From NCBI GenBank assembly GCA_000467715.1, contig AJFK01000011.1, positions 1 to 64,000 on the forward strand: a stretch of DNA of 64,000 nucleotides. Direction: 5' to 3'. The notes below the pieces were generated by a model. The model made no database searches, was not told where the DNA came from, and saw only the letters and a list, made by a program, of their open reading frames with translations. Below, in pieces: positions 33,916-45,641 of this stretch. The number at the start of each line of letters is the position of its first letter. The first letter of the stretch is position 1. The stretch is from Hysterium pulicare CBS 123377 (taxonomy: Eukaryota; Ascomycota; Dothideomycetes; Hysteriales; Hysteriaceae). The translations under genes and the position numbers were made by a program.

Positions 33916-35458
33916 AAATGGGCGGAAGGGCTAGATTACTTCATCAACACATGGCTACTAGGCCGTTAGGGCTTCCCGTGCGGCATTCTACAAGTTAGAA
34001 GTTGTAACGGCGCGAAGCTGGGTGCAGTCACTTCCTGCGTGGCCACAGACTCGGAAGACGCAAGATCGGAGGTTGCGAACGACAGGAGCTAAACGACATT
34101 GGTCTATGACTCTTCCTTGGGAATATCTGGCGAGGTGCCTACAATGTCAGGGCCTTCCTTACAGCGCTTGGTGGTCTCCGGGATGGTCTGCAATCGCTCG
34201 TTGCAAACCTTCAATTCTTCGAATAGCTCCTACTCTGCACGACAACAACAGCCCACTGATAGTCTGTTCACGCTTTGCTGGACTGGAAATCACTTCAAAT
34301 TGATTGCAAACATACCGTCCAAAAATGGAGTCGTGAATCGGACCTTCTCAACAGCAATTCTTAGAAGCACGGAGGGGCCGTAAAGTTGAGTACCTCGCAA
34401 TGAGACGATCACAATCCGCAGCGTAGGTACCGTCAGCCGAGGCCATCTCCATGCAATTCGCAGGGTGGGGAAAAAGGAATATGCTCTCCAATTCTTCTCT
34501 CTCGAGACAGCCACCAGGCATTGTCAAAAAGTAGCTACAATCTACGTAGTACTTTAGTGGTTCTTGTTCAATAGAAGGGCCATATAGGATTATAATGCAT
34601 GAGTCTTGTTACTGCCCATCAATTTATTACTACAATATCTTTAATCGTTGAAATCTGGGATAAGGCTTCTTCGGTGTGCACAACAAGGAGGGGAGAGTCA
34701 GTTGCTGGAGTGGGATTGATGAGGATAGTGAAGCGTCTACCATTTTAAAGACTTGCCTAACTCGATCCACGGGAGAGGTGCATTATAGGTATCATTCAGT
34801 GGCAGCAGATGACGGGTTTTTATAGCTGATCTATGTGTGATTACTTTCTTGTCCTCCACGACAGGTAAGAAAGATGCGGCTTAACAACCTCAGCATGTGC
34901 TAATTAGGAGTAGAAGAGCTAGTATTAGACTAATAAATATATATCTACCATCTAGAGAACGTAAAAATAGAGTTTGAGGATAGTAGAAATGCTAGAATGG
35001 ACTTGAAGTGGCGAACTGGATTTCTACCGTGGTATGGAGGCCAATCCTTCAGCGTACACAGAGGTCACCTTGTGTGGAGTGGTTTTGCATAAGTGAGCTT
35101 TGGACGGGTATGTACTTGCACATTCAGTATTACGTACACTCAATTACTTCGTACTCATTATCTGCATCGCCATCACGGCACTCGTCTCCAATCTGTATGA
35201 ACTCCGCCGACAAGTGAAATCACCAGCACATCAATAGCAATAAACATTCATGCAGCAGCGATAGGGGGAATAAAGCAACTTAGCCACCTAAGCCAAAAGG
35301 ATGAGACATGGAAATGATAGTGATACAGTGCAGTACGCTTAGAGAAAGAGAGTAAAAAGTTAGGAAGGGAGGTCAAACTTGAGTAAGGGAATTCAATCGG
35401 AGTTGCCTGTCGTGGGGACTGCGTATGGCCTTCTTGCCTCTCATCTTTTCGACTTCCA
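33916..35458. other. Spacer, partly AT-rich
   Basis: About 1.5 kb between TRS20 and the repeat-protein gene, with a doubtful small gene model at 34159-34521. The stretch from about 34.5 to 35.2 kb is AT-richer and shows no coding signal. Confidence 0.5.
34159..34521 (-). CDS. Doubtful small gene or relic with very short introns
   Basis: Three pieces on the minus strand (34521-34394, 34359-34316, 34277-34159) join in frame to 96 residues. The text reads like protein: EREELESIFLFPHPANC, then VEKVRFTTPFLD, then SGLLLSCRVGAIRRIEGLQ. The two GT-AG introns would be only 34 and 38 bp, shorter than any other intron in the window. The model may therefore be wrong or the gene may be decayed. No family recognised. 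Confidence 0.25.
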
Positions 35459-38400
35459 CTATAGCTCATCTCGAATTCTACCCGTTGCGGCGCTAGCAGC
35501 GCTGGATACGCTGCTGGCAAACTCTTCGATGCTCGACTGGGCCTTTTCAATTGCTTCGCCACCTGCCTGGGAAACACCTGCATACATATCGCTGATCCTG
35601 CTCCTCGCACTTTCGACTGCGGCGGCTAGCCTGTTATTTGCGCTCTCCATCGCACCTTGTTCGGGGCCATAGATGGCCGAGCTAGCTTGTTTCTTTGCGA
35701 CCTCTGCATTCTCACTCGCCACCGATGAAATAGAACTGTATACACTCGCGGCACTGCTGGTTATGGACTCATAAGAACCAGTCGAAGTGCCATAAAGAGC
35801 CACACTTATGGCGCTTTGCGCGCTGGAGGCAACGCCTGCAAAGCTTTGTTGGGCTTGTTCTGCATAGCCGGGTTGGGTCCCGTAGATCGCCTCACTCGCT
35901 TTAGATGAGACTGAGGAGTAGGCACTCGCCGCCGATTCTGTCGCCTGTTCGTAGGTACCCTTTGAGGACCCGTATACCTGGACAGACGCCGCTTCGATCA
36001 CGGCGTTGAGCTGGTCGTTAGCTGACGCCAATACACCCTCTATTGCAGGGGGTGGCGTGAAGATGGAGGTTACAACTGAAGAAGCCGAAGCGTAGGCGTC
36101 GGAAGCATATGAACTGGCCGAAGCTGCTATGTCCGGATAGCCGGTATAGTAAGCCGAAGAGATCCGCTTCATAACGCTCTCTGTAAAATCTGGTTCTCGG
36201 CCAATGATCAACTCGGAGATAACAGCTTGAACAGCTGCGTATTGAGCGCCGGCAGCCTCCGTGGCCTGTGCACCATAGGCACCGGCTTGAGAATAAAGCG
36301 ATCCTGCAAACGGTGTCGGTTCTCCATACACCTGTAGACTCGCCTTCGAGATCAAGGCTTCCCAATTCTGGCTAGCTTGTGACGCGATTGACTCGGTCCA
36401 AGGTGTTTCGGTACCAATGATACTATGGGCAGACTCAGAAACGACAGAAGCGATTGACTCGGCTCTGCCTTGTTGAGTACCGTAAAATGCTTCACTGGCT
36501 TGGGAGGAGGCAGCAGCTAGAGACGCGGAGGCCGCCGAAACTGCAGCGTCGTATTGAGAGGAGACTGATTCATAGACACTTTCAACGGGTGATTTTGGCG
36601 TCTTACCTGCAGCAGAACTGGCAGAATTGAGAAGGTTGGCCATGCTTGACGATGCTGCAGCTACTCCAGCCGAATACTGACTTTGAGCTGAGGATAGTGC
36701 CCTTTCGTACGGTGGGGTTGACGTGTACAGTGCCGAGGAGGCAGCGTCCAGGAAGTCTGAATAGCGCGCGTGCGCCAAACCTATCCCTTCGTAATAGCGG
36801 CGTTGGGCTTCCGCTATATATTGCTGATGTACAGGAGTGGGTTGCGCACCAACGGCGATTTTGGCGTTGGTGAACTGGGCGGAAGCAAGACTCAACCCCT
36901 CAGACAGTCTAGAAGCGCCAATCGAAGACACGGACTCAAAAACGCCTTGGGTTGAGCCAGCTGCGTATGCGCTCGCTCTCGACAGGATAGGAGCTGGCGT
37001 CCCGTAAATGGCATACGACGCCGCTGTAACAGCTTCTGCATACTTTTCAGAAACTCGGCTCGAAACACTCTCGACTGTACCCTGCTCCGTACCGTACAAC
37101 GCGACGCTCGCTGCTGAGAAGGCACTGGCAAACTGGGCACTAGGTACTGACGTCTGGGTGGCGGTAGGGTTCCAAAGGGCTTCGCTGACAATCGCGGTCA
37201 ACTGGGCAGCGCGGTCGCCAGCGCCGCTAACAAAGCTCTGTATTTTTTCGGAATAGGTATCATCAGAATCGTCAATGACGTCATCGTAGATGATCTGTTT
37301 GGCTTCAACTTTCTGAGCCATGGCACCACCAAATACCTTCTTCTTTGGAGCCTCAGACGCTGCGGAAACCACCGTGGAAGATGCCTCAGATATAGTTGAG
37401 TCGTACTGTGGGACCGGAGAACCGACAATGGCCTCCTGGACTTGATCTTTCCTAAACTTGGCAGCAGACACAATGCTCTGTGGAGCCTTTGAAGCTGCCG
37501 AGGCGATAGAAACTACTTTTGAGGACGCTTCAGACAGAGTTGAGTCGTCCTGTGGTGTCGGGGTACCAATGATCGAGTTGGAGACATCCGAGACAGCCTC
37601 CTTGACGTTCTTGGCCGCCTGTTGGCCTGCTTTGAATGTTCTGGCCGGTACTTTCCTGCTACTGAAATCGTCCGTAGCATCTGCTGCCCATATCTTCCAT
37701 CGAGCCACGTCCTTCAGCCGCATCAGTTCTTTCGCGACTTGTTCAGCGATGCTCATGGCTTCGTTTTCGATATTCTTGGACTCTTCGTGGGCAACTCGTA
37801 AACCTTCATGTCTTGAACCTACTGCTTCAACTTCGTTCCGCCAATCTTCAAGAGTGTTCTTGAGCTCGTGGTAGTTCTGCCAATCTTTGTAGGTTACCCC
37901 ATCCGTCCAGGCCCATCGCATGCCAACCTCTTGCATGCCGAGATCATGAATGCGATCAAGTACCGCGACGGTAGATTCTATTGCAGATTGCACCAAATAG
38001 TCAGTTTCTTGATCGTAGTTTTGCCTCCATGACCTGATCGCCTGGGCCCGTTCTTTGACTGCCAGACCGGCAGATCGGCTGGCTGCAATGCATTGCTCAT
38101 AGGCTGATTCCAGTTGCTCTTCGGTTGCGTCTTCTGGTAATTTCTCAACAGCCTGCTTGATGGTTTCCTTGAACGTTGTAGTGCTGGAATTCACGGTCTC
38201 TTGTAGTTGAACAACCAGAGCGGCACCATGACCATGAACCTGATTCTCAATCTGGCGGGCGGTTATTTCCTTGACGCGTTCTTGAAGGTCTTCCGAGCCT
38301 TTGTCTGCTGCAGCCGCGAACTTAGCTTGCCAAGTCCTGAGGTCATTCTGGAGCTTTTCACGAAGCTCGGCCTCGCTCAAAGAAGGTGTGGGCGGTTGCG

Positions 38401-39543
38401 CTGATGCCGATGCAGTGGAACTGGCAGTGGACCGAGTGGCAGTTTCGGTCTCGTCAGACCAGATTGCGGAAAACAAATCGTCGGACACCGAACCCGTGCT
38501 AGAACTATGTTCGGTGAGTAGGTTAATTGGTTTACGTGGCCGGAAGTACTTACGGCTCTACTTCGCTGGCAACCTCGCTAGCGACAGACTCCATTTTCTT
38601 CTCGTCTCTGTGTCTACCAAGTCTCTCCCGGATCCTCACCAGCTGCGGCTCAACATTATCACCATACAGAACCCTCATTTGAGGCCACAGAGTTCGTGTG
38701 AGAAAGATGGTGGTCGAATCTTTCGCTGTACGGACGTAGGGGAAGATCATATGAGCCGTAATATGATGGCCTTGAGCATATGCTTGTTGTGCATAAGGCA
38801 GCGTGGCTTTGTATGCAGGAACAATGCTAACTTGGTATGTCCTAATTGCTGACGCTTTGGTCTGATCGTAGTAGGGTACCACAATCTCGGATACCTGCTG
38901 GATGTGAGGTGCAATGTGCAAATCGTATTGGCGTTTCGCTGTAGCTTTTGAAACTTCTAGCTGTGGTTGAACAGCTTTCGTCCATTCTTTCTGCAGATAT
39001 GCTTGGGCCTGCCCCACCCGGGGAGCGGCGTAGGCGTCATACTTGTCCTTGCTGAATGTTGACACTGGAGTGTAAATCTGCTTATTGAAACGATCGACAT
39101 AGGGTTGAACCTTATCTACTTGCGGAGCCAAGTATGACTGATAGTATGGATCCACATACGGGGCTGCATATGATCGGAGGTTGAGGTAGTGTTTGCACAC
39201 AGGAGGCGAGGTGTCTGATATTTGGGATATAGACTGCGGGCACCGGAAGATGATGGTAATGATGATATACCATGATAGTAACCTGAAGCTTCGGTTAGTA
39301 TCTACATCAACCAGTCTCGTCGGTCTATTATAGCAAGAACGTTTCGTACCTTGTAGAAATGCTGAATAGGCTACCTATCAAGCTCCCCTTTGGCTTTGAA
39401 GAGTGTACTGAACGCGATAGTTGGGCGTTCTGCTTTGTGCTGTCGGCATGACCATTGGCATGGCCATTAGCGTGGCCATTTGCGTAGCCGTTCGGCTCGG
39501 ATTTCTTGGGCTTCTTTGCCCTTCCGTTCATCTGGACAGCCAT
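35459..39543 (-). CDS. Large membrane-anchored repeat protein (family often mislabelled 'HOXA13')
   Basis: Three exons on the minus strand, 39543-39350, 39282-38554 and 38504-35459, give 1322 residues. The N-terminus is basic with a short GYANGHANGH-type repeat. Exon 2 opens with a likely membrane anchor (LLSWYIIITIIF), followed by a Tyr/Pro/Val-rich region with recurring AP-x-V and Y-x-x-Y steps (YAAPYVDPYYQSYLAPQVDK). Exon 3 begins with a charged helical region. It then carries at least 14 spaced copies of a short motif close to [IVL]YGTxxGxxES, embedded in Ala/Ser-rich helices over about 650 residues. It contains no homeodomain. Fungal proteins of this design have been database-labelled as a HOXA13 transcription factor, which the sequence does not support. 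Function unknown; a membrane- or lipid-coating role is only a guess. Confidence 0.88.
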
Positions 39544-40658
39544 TGCTGCGCTTGAGATGCCTTAAATACAATATATGCAAAGACGAAGGTTTTAGAAGAG
39601 GAGGGGGATGGGCGGAGTGATGGTGTTGACAATCACAAGATACCGACTGCACTAAGTTTCCAAGCGAGAGGTCCTGGATGAGATCATCGGCTGCAGGCCA
39701 CGGACTAGTGGTGCGCCTCTGCTGGCACGAAGACGCGCGAAAACGACGATGAGGGCGGTCTCTGTAAAGATGCTGTGATGCTGGAATGTCGGGTGGTGAT
39801 GTGAGCGGGGAGAGGTTGAATGGGCACAGGCGCCTGAGACGAGGCCTGGCAGGCCTGGGGAAGATGTTGCTTCAGAGTATGCAGTGTCTTTTCCGCGTCA
39901 CGGGATAGCTCGATTGTGGTGATTTCTCTGGCTACTCATATCGCCAGGTGAGGCCTTCATGGCATCTTTGCAACAGGCGGCTTCAGTATATTTCCATGCA
40001 GCCCCAGTAAGTGTTGTTGATGGCGTTCCTGGGGGCCCATGTGAAAGTCGCGCCCACGGGGTGCGCGTATGCTCGGCCGTGCACGTAATAGAGCGTAAGT
40101 TTCCTGGTTCCAACTATTCATTGAAAGCCATACCTGGGCAGGTAACCTGTGGCTGTCTGTCTGCCAGTTGCCCCCATCAAGCCTATCCAGACGGTGCTTA
40201 GGTCGGTACCTAGGTAGCCCAAAGGCTGTGCACTGCCGTATTATTTCCACATAGGTTTACGCTTACAAGCACCATACCTACCTGCGCAAGCCCGAATCAG
40301 CCTAGATCCGACTTCAACTGCCCTTTCTATACGATTACACCCTACCTACCCACCGAGTACAGAGCAGGCTTTGTCTTTGGCCTCACCCTCCCTGCCCCTA
40401 CGCGAAGCCATTCTTTTGATTTTGTACAATCGCCCTCCGCTTTGTCTCGCGACCACCCTCACCACCCGCCACGCCTCCGATGATACCTTGAACCACGCCC
40501 TCTGGCGGCCCTCCCACCTCCGAAGTCCGCACCAAGACGAACTTCATGAACCCCTAAGCTTGACCTTCTCTGAACCCTATGGTAGGTCAAGACATCCAGT
40601 CTGGCGTACAATTTCAGAGCCTTGCAAAGGAGCCATCATTGTCGGGACCCCATCTATA
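39544..40658. promoter_or_regulatory. Divergent upstream region of the repeat protein and DOA10
   Basis: About 1.1 kb between the two divergent starts. The last 288 bp before the DOA10 ATG are open in the DOA10 frame but look like leader sequence. No specific site identified. Confidence 0.5.
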
Positions 40659-43600
40659 ATGGACGGCCAAACCGGCTCCTCCAAGCCCGATGAGTCTTCG
40701 AATGGCCCCTCCACCCCCGACCTGATGAACGATCCATCCTACGCTACGAATACCAAATCCCGAGATGAAGCAGACACATGTCGAATATGCCGGGGGGAAG
40801 GTAGTAATGACGAACCGCTGTTCTATCCCTGTAAATGCAGTGGCAGTATCAAGTTCGTCCATCAGGAATGCCTGATGGAATGGCTATCACACTCCCAAAA
40901 GAAACACTGCGAGCTGTGCAAGACACCCTTCCGCTTTACCAAGTTATACCATCCTCAAATGCCCAATCGCTTGCCGACCTCTGTCTTCTTTCGAAGAGCT
41001 GTCATACACGTTTTCAAGTTGTTGATGACATGGTGTCGAGGCGTCCTGGTTACTTCCGTCTGGCTGGTACTACTGCCATGGTGTATGCGAGTGACCTGGC
41101 GAAGCCTATTTTGGGTCGGAGACGGAGGCTGGACTCGAGATTTCTATGTGGAGCACGTCACAAAGGATCCACAAAGTACGGCAACTCGAGCCCTGGACTT
41201 GGATGCCATTCGCTCCGCGATTGATGCTGCTCAATCAAACATCTCGATTTCTCTAGCTCTTCCAGCCTTCCTCATGCCGTTCTCTCAGACTTTGAATATG
41301 AGTGCTGGCGAGCCAACGGCATGGAGCTTAGTGAAGAGGTTCTTTATCGGTATCACACCTTCCTTCTCGGATGATTCTCCTCTAGTGGGAGCGAACAGAA
41401 GCGAGAACAACGTCACAATTGATGGGGTATTCGGCAACAGGAACCCCTCCCTGCTTTCGGAATTTCCTTTCTTTAATTGGTTCACATCACCAGCTGCAAA
41501 CCGATTTGTCATTGATATACTCGAAGGGCAAATCATCACCTTACTCGTCGTCATAGCCTTCATCTTGATATTCCTCATTCGGGAATGGGTAGTGCAGCAG
41601 CAACCAGTGATCAACATGGCTGCTATGGATGCAGAAAATGCAGCTGTGAACCCAGGTGATCAGGCCGCAGAAGCAGGATTTGATGAACAGGTAGACGATG
41701 GACGGCAAGATGAAGCGAACGCGGACCAAATCGATACTGCGGGAGTAGACGACGCAGCTCTAAATGATGGTTCCGAGGAGGAATCCGAAGGCGTGGAGGA
41801 GGAACAGGCACCTAATCGACATCATCGATTAGCTCGTACTTTCGTCGATGAGCTCCCTCCCCCATTACGGGCTGCCATGTCACGAGGCGGCATCGAAGAG
41901 ATGAACAGAGTCATCGAAGCACTGCCTCCAGAAGAAGCGAACAAAGTGTATGAGCATTTGACAAAGATCTCCGCGGACATGCGCCGTGCTCGCGGGGAAT
42001 CCAGTTCGACGTCAGAAGCTCCAACGAGTTCGAGCACGAATCGTACCGAATCCAGAAAGTCTGATGCGCAGTCTACCAGCTCTCGAAGCAAGATGTTGGA
42101 GCAACCACAACCTGAGGGACCAGATGATACAGCTTCGCCCCAAAGACCGAACATGCCTGCGCGGGGTCGATCATTTATTGCTACTGAAATCCGCCGAAGT
42201 TTGGAAGAAGGCAGTCCCTTGCCTTCTTCCCCTGCACCGCCGCGAGAAAGTGTAGAAGACGAAGACAATACAGAAGAGATTCCGGACTCATGGGACGAGG
42301 AAGTCCCCGAAGGCGGCGCTCAGAAGCGAGATTTGGAACAAGATAGCGACCACAGCAGTGAGAGCTGGCAACAGGTTCCCGAAGTCGTGACCAATGACTT
42401 GACCGAGCCTTCTGTAGAGCAATCACCAAAGGGCAAAGGGAAAGTTGAGGCAGTGGACACTACCAGTAGTGAGCAGGAACCTCAAGGTGCATCCACACCC
42501 GCTTCTGAGTATTCAGCCCCCGATCAAGGCAACTTGGATATGGAGCTTTCCGATGGCACTGCAAGCAACGAGCCACTGGATCTATCCGAGCGACCCCAAA
42601 CTCCCCACTCTTCTGTCGAGGGGAACGCTCAGCCTCAGGAGCAGCCCGTCACTGTAGATTCAGAGCCAGCTAGAGACCTTGCGCAACGCCAACCTTCTTT
42701 GGCTGAGCGCGTTACAGATTGGTTATGGGGAGACGTTGCACCCGCTGCACCCCAGACTGGAGACGACGATACCAATGATGAGCACATTGTCCAAAACTTG
42801 GCAGACGAAGCTCCCTTCGTTCCGTTTGGAGGCAATGGGCCACGCGAGCCGGCCAATGCACCAGCCCAAGACGCAGAAGTTGCTGCAGCGGCCGCTGAAG
42901 CAGGCATCGATCTAAACGATCAGGACGCTATTGACGATGCCGAAGATCTAGAGGGTATTCTCGAGCTTATTGGCATGCAAGGCCCGATCACCGGTCTCTT
43001 CCAGAATGCTATGTTCAGTGCTGTTCTTATCTCTGCAACCCTCGCTTGCGCAGTCTGGTTTCCCTATTTGTGGGGCAAAGTGGTACTACTATTGATGGGT
43101 AGTCCCATCTCTATATTCATCAAGTTACCGCTTCGATTTGTTGCTTCCTTCGCAGATCTCGTCATCGACACGGCTCTATGTCTCGGCGCTGGAATGGTCT
43201 TTTGGCTGATTCAAATCATTCGATGGGTTTCATTCCCTTTTACCCTTGGCTTCTTGTCAGACGCCGTAGAACAGCTTGGAGACAAGTTGGCATCACCTGC
43301 AAGAATTGTCGCAGAGAATTCCATAGACCGCATCGCAAAACTGTTTCTCGAAGCGACTGCACTTCCAAGCCCAAGTTACCTACGACTGTCCGTCAATTCA
43401 CATGCAGCATTGCGCACTATTCAAAACACTACGTCCGAGGCACTCAATTATACCGGAAATACGGTCATTTCATGGTATGAAATCATTAACTCCATGAACA
43501 TGACCGAGACCCCAGTAGCCATACTCTATCAAGTGCCCGAGGCATTACTGTACGTGAAAGATGTTGTCGTCAGCGCCACCCAGCAGGCTGCATCCTTCGT

Positions 43601-45641
43601 CTGGAAATCAAAAGGCTACAAGATCACGCTCGATCTTGGACAAAACATCACTTCAACATACACTACGATTGAGCAGTGGAATGCAACTGATAGGCTCATT
43701 GCCATATTGGCCGGCTATGCCTTCTTTGCTGCGGCTGGCGCTTTGTATCTTAAGCGAGCAGCCCCTATTACGACATCGCAGCAGGGCAGAAAGATCGAAG
43801 GCATCATCTCGGATATTCTTCAACAAGCAGGGGGTGTCTTGAAAGTCATTCTGATTATAAGCATTGAGATGCTTGCCTTCCCGTTGTATTGCGGTTTGCT
43901 CCTGGACGTGGCATTACTACCTCTCTTCCAAAACGCAACCCTATACTCAAGATATCAGTTCACTCTACGATCACCATGGACATCAGGTTTCGTGCATTGG
44001 TTTGTCGGTACATGCTATATGTTCCACTTTGCACTATTTGTGTCAATGTGCCGCAAAATTATGCGTAGCGGTGTGCTCTATTTCATCAGAGATCCTGATG
44101 ATCCAACCTTCCATCCCGTCCGGGACGTACTTGAGAGGAGTGTTACTACTCAATTGAGAAAGATCGCTTTCAGTGCCCTTGTATATGGAGGTCTAGTCAT
44201 TGTCTGCTTGGGTGGTGTTGTGTGGAGTCTAGATCGCTCCGTCGACACTGTCCTGCCGATTCACTGGGCTTCCCACACCCCATCCTTGGAGTTTCCGTTG
44301 GATCTACTCTTCTACAATTTTCTGACTCCTCTTGTAATTAGGGTGTACAAACCCAGCGATGGCCTCCACCAAATGTACCAATGGTGGTTCAAAAGCTGTG
44401 CTCGCGTCCTACGCCTCTCCGATTTCCTCTTCGGCGAGAAGGCCAAAGATGAAGAAGGCCATCATGTCCGACGAACGTGGCCAGGTTGGTTCGCTGGCGA
44501 GAAGGGTGACACGGAGAAACCTGTCATTGGGGAAGATGGAAAACTTTTAGTAGACGATCATGGTACCAAAGTGTACTTCCTCTTCGACGGCAAATATGTC
44601 CGCGCCCCAGCCTCGGACCAGGTACGGATCCCTAAGGGTGATCCCGTCTTCGTCGAAGTCGACCAGTTTAATCAGCGCAAAGACGGCAAACCGGAGGAGG
44701 GGGGCGTGCACTCCCGGAGCTCTGACATGGTCACCATGGTTTACATTCCCCCTTGGTTCCGCATCCGCATCGCCCTCTTCGTCCTCACAATCTGGTTTTT
44801 CGCTGCCGCAACAGGAGTCGGTATAACTATTGTCCCGCTACTGTTCGGTCGCTACATGTTCTCGACATTCCTACCCTCCTCAGTGCAGATGAATGATATC
44901 CACGCTTTTTCTCTCGGTATCTACACACTCGGCGGGCTTATTTATGGCGCCTTACACCTGCAACCCCTCTTCTCGAACTTACGCGAACCTCTTTCAAACC
45001 CACTCACCATCCTCCGTAGTCTCGCCACCACGACTTCCAGGTTCGCACTTCGGGTCTTAAGCATCGGATATGTCTATATCTCCCTCGTCCTGCTCATCCC
45101 GATTCTTTTCGCCTTACTCCTGGAACTGTACATCCTGATTCCTCTTCATGCATATCTGGGTCCTCACGAACCGCACGTCGTGCATTTGATTCAAGATTGG
45201 ACGCTCGGGTTCCTCTACGCCCGTCTCGCTGCCCGCCTCCTCTTCTCCAATCGGAACTCCCGTCCCGCTCGCGCCTTCAACGCCGTCATTGCAGACGGTT
45301 ACACAAACCCGAATGCGAAACTCGCAACTCGCTGCTTCATCCTTCCCGTTCTATTCCTCTTCGGCCTAGCAATTCTAATTCCGAGCGCAGCCGCTTTTAC
45401 CTTGAATCGGACATTATGGCTAGGAGCCAGTGACTCTACTAAGAGCCAGGTCTGGCGATTCAGCTATCCGATTGTGGCCTTTGTATTAGCTTGCGTAGGG
45501 TTAGTCAGAGAAGGCATCGGTATGATTGGTCGGTGGCGTATGATTGTTAGAGATGAAGTTTATTTGATTGGGGAGAGGCTGCATAATTTTGGGGAGAAGA
45601 GACCTGGGCCTACTATTAGGCGGGTCAGTCAAAGGAGTTGA
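40659..45641 (+). CDS. SSM4: ER membrane E3 ubiquitin ligase (RING-CH, MARCH6/TEB4 type)
   Basis: Intronless. The chosen ATG at 40659 gives 1660 residues with MDGQTGSSKPDESS. The same frame is open for 96 codons upstream, but that stretch looks like leader, and the chosen start puts the RING near the N-terminus as in the family. Residues about 39-90 form a C4HC3 RING-CH: CRICRGEG, CKCSGSIKFVHQECL, HCELCKTPF. An acidic, Ser-rich cytosolic loop of about 500 residues follows the first membrane segments. A long C-terminal part with many further helices contains the TEB4/Doa10-like core. Doa10 works with Ubc6 and Ubc7 to tag misfolded ER and nuclear-envelope proteins and sterol-pathway enzymes for ERAD. 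It is also known as DOA10. Confidence 0.95.
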   Translation: MDGQTGSSKPDESSNGPSTPDLMNDPSYATNTKSRDEADTCRICRGEGSNDEPLFYPCKCSGSIKFVHQECLMEWLSHSQKKHCELCKTPFRFTKLYHPQMPNRLPTSVFFRRAVIHVFKLLMTWCRGVLVTSVWLVLLPWCMRVTWRSLFWVGDGGWTRDFYVEHVTKDPQSTATRALDLDAIRSAIDAAQSNISISLALPAFLMPFSQTLNMSAGEPTAWSLVKRFFIGITPSFSDDSPLVGANRSENNVTIDGVFGNRNPSLLSEFPFFNWFTSPAANRFVIDILEGQIITLLVVIAFILIFLIREWVVQQQPVINMAAMDAENAAVNPGDQAAEAGFDEQVDDGRQDEANADQIDTAGVDDAALNDGSEEESEGVEEEQAPNRHHRLARTFVDELPPPLRAAMSRGGIEEMNRVIEALPPEEANKVYEHLTKISADMRRARGESSSTSEAPTSSSTNRTESRKSDAQSTSSRSKMLEQPQPEGPDDTASPQRPNMPARGRSFIATEIRRSLEEGSPLPSSPAPPRESVEDEDNTEEIPDSWDEEVPEGGAQKRDLEQDSDHSSESWQQVPEVVTNDLTEPSVEQSPKGKGKVEAVDTTSSEQEPQGASTPASEYSAPDQGNLDMELSDGTASNEPLDLSERPQTPHSSVEGNAQPQEQPVTVDSEPARDLAQRQPSLAERVTDWLWGDVAPAAPQTGDDDTNDEHIVQNLADEAPFVPFGGNGPREPANAPAQDAEVAAAAAEAGIDLNDQDAIDDAEDLEGILELIGMQGPITGLFQNAMFSAVLISATLACAVWFPYLWGKVVLLLMGSPISIFIKLPLRFVASFADLVIDTALCLGAGMVFWLIQIIRWVSFPFTLGFLSDAVEQLGDKLASPARIVAENSIDRIAKLFLEATALPSPSYLRLSVNSHAALRTIQNTTSEALNYTGNTVISWYEIINSMNMTETPVAILYQVPEALLYVKDVVVSATQQAASFVWKSKGYKITLDLGQNITSTYTTIEQWNATDRLIAILAGYAFFAAAGALYLKRAAPITTSQQGRKIEGIISDILQQAGGVLKVILIISIEMLAFPLYCGLLLDVALLPLFQNATLYSRYQFTLRSPWTSGFVHWFVGTCYMFHFALFVSMCRKIMRSGVLYFIRDPDDPTFHPVRDVLERSVTTQLRKIAFSALVYGGLVIVCLGGVVWSLDRSVDTVLPIHWASHTPSLEFPLDLLFYNFLTPLVIRVYKPSDGLHQMYQWWFKSCARVLRLSDFLFGEKAKDEEGHHVRRTWPGWFAGEKGDTEKPVIGEDGKLLVDDHGTKVYFLFDGKYVRAPASDQVRIPKGDPVFVEVDQFNQRKDGKPEEGGVHSRSSDMVTMVYIPPWFRIRIALFVLTIWFFAAATGVGITIVPLLFGRYMFSTFLPSSVQMNDIHAFSLGIYTLGGLIYGALHLQPLFSNLREPLSNPLTILRSLATTTSRFALRVLSIGYVYISLVLLIPILFALLLELYILIPLHAYLGPHEPHVVHLIQDWTLGFLYARLAARLLFSNRNSRPARAFNAVIADGYTNPNAKLATRCFILPVLFLFGLAILIPSAAAFTLNRTLWLGASDSTKSQVWRFSYPIVAFVLACVGLVREGIGMIGRWRMIVRDEVYLIGERLHNFGEKRPGPTIRRVSQRS

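Noticed and set aside
40371-40658. A 96-codon N-terminal extension of DOA10
   Set aside because: The text has low protein-like quality, and the downstream ATG puts the RING-CH near the N-terminus as in the family; it is more likely 5' leader.
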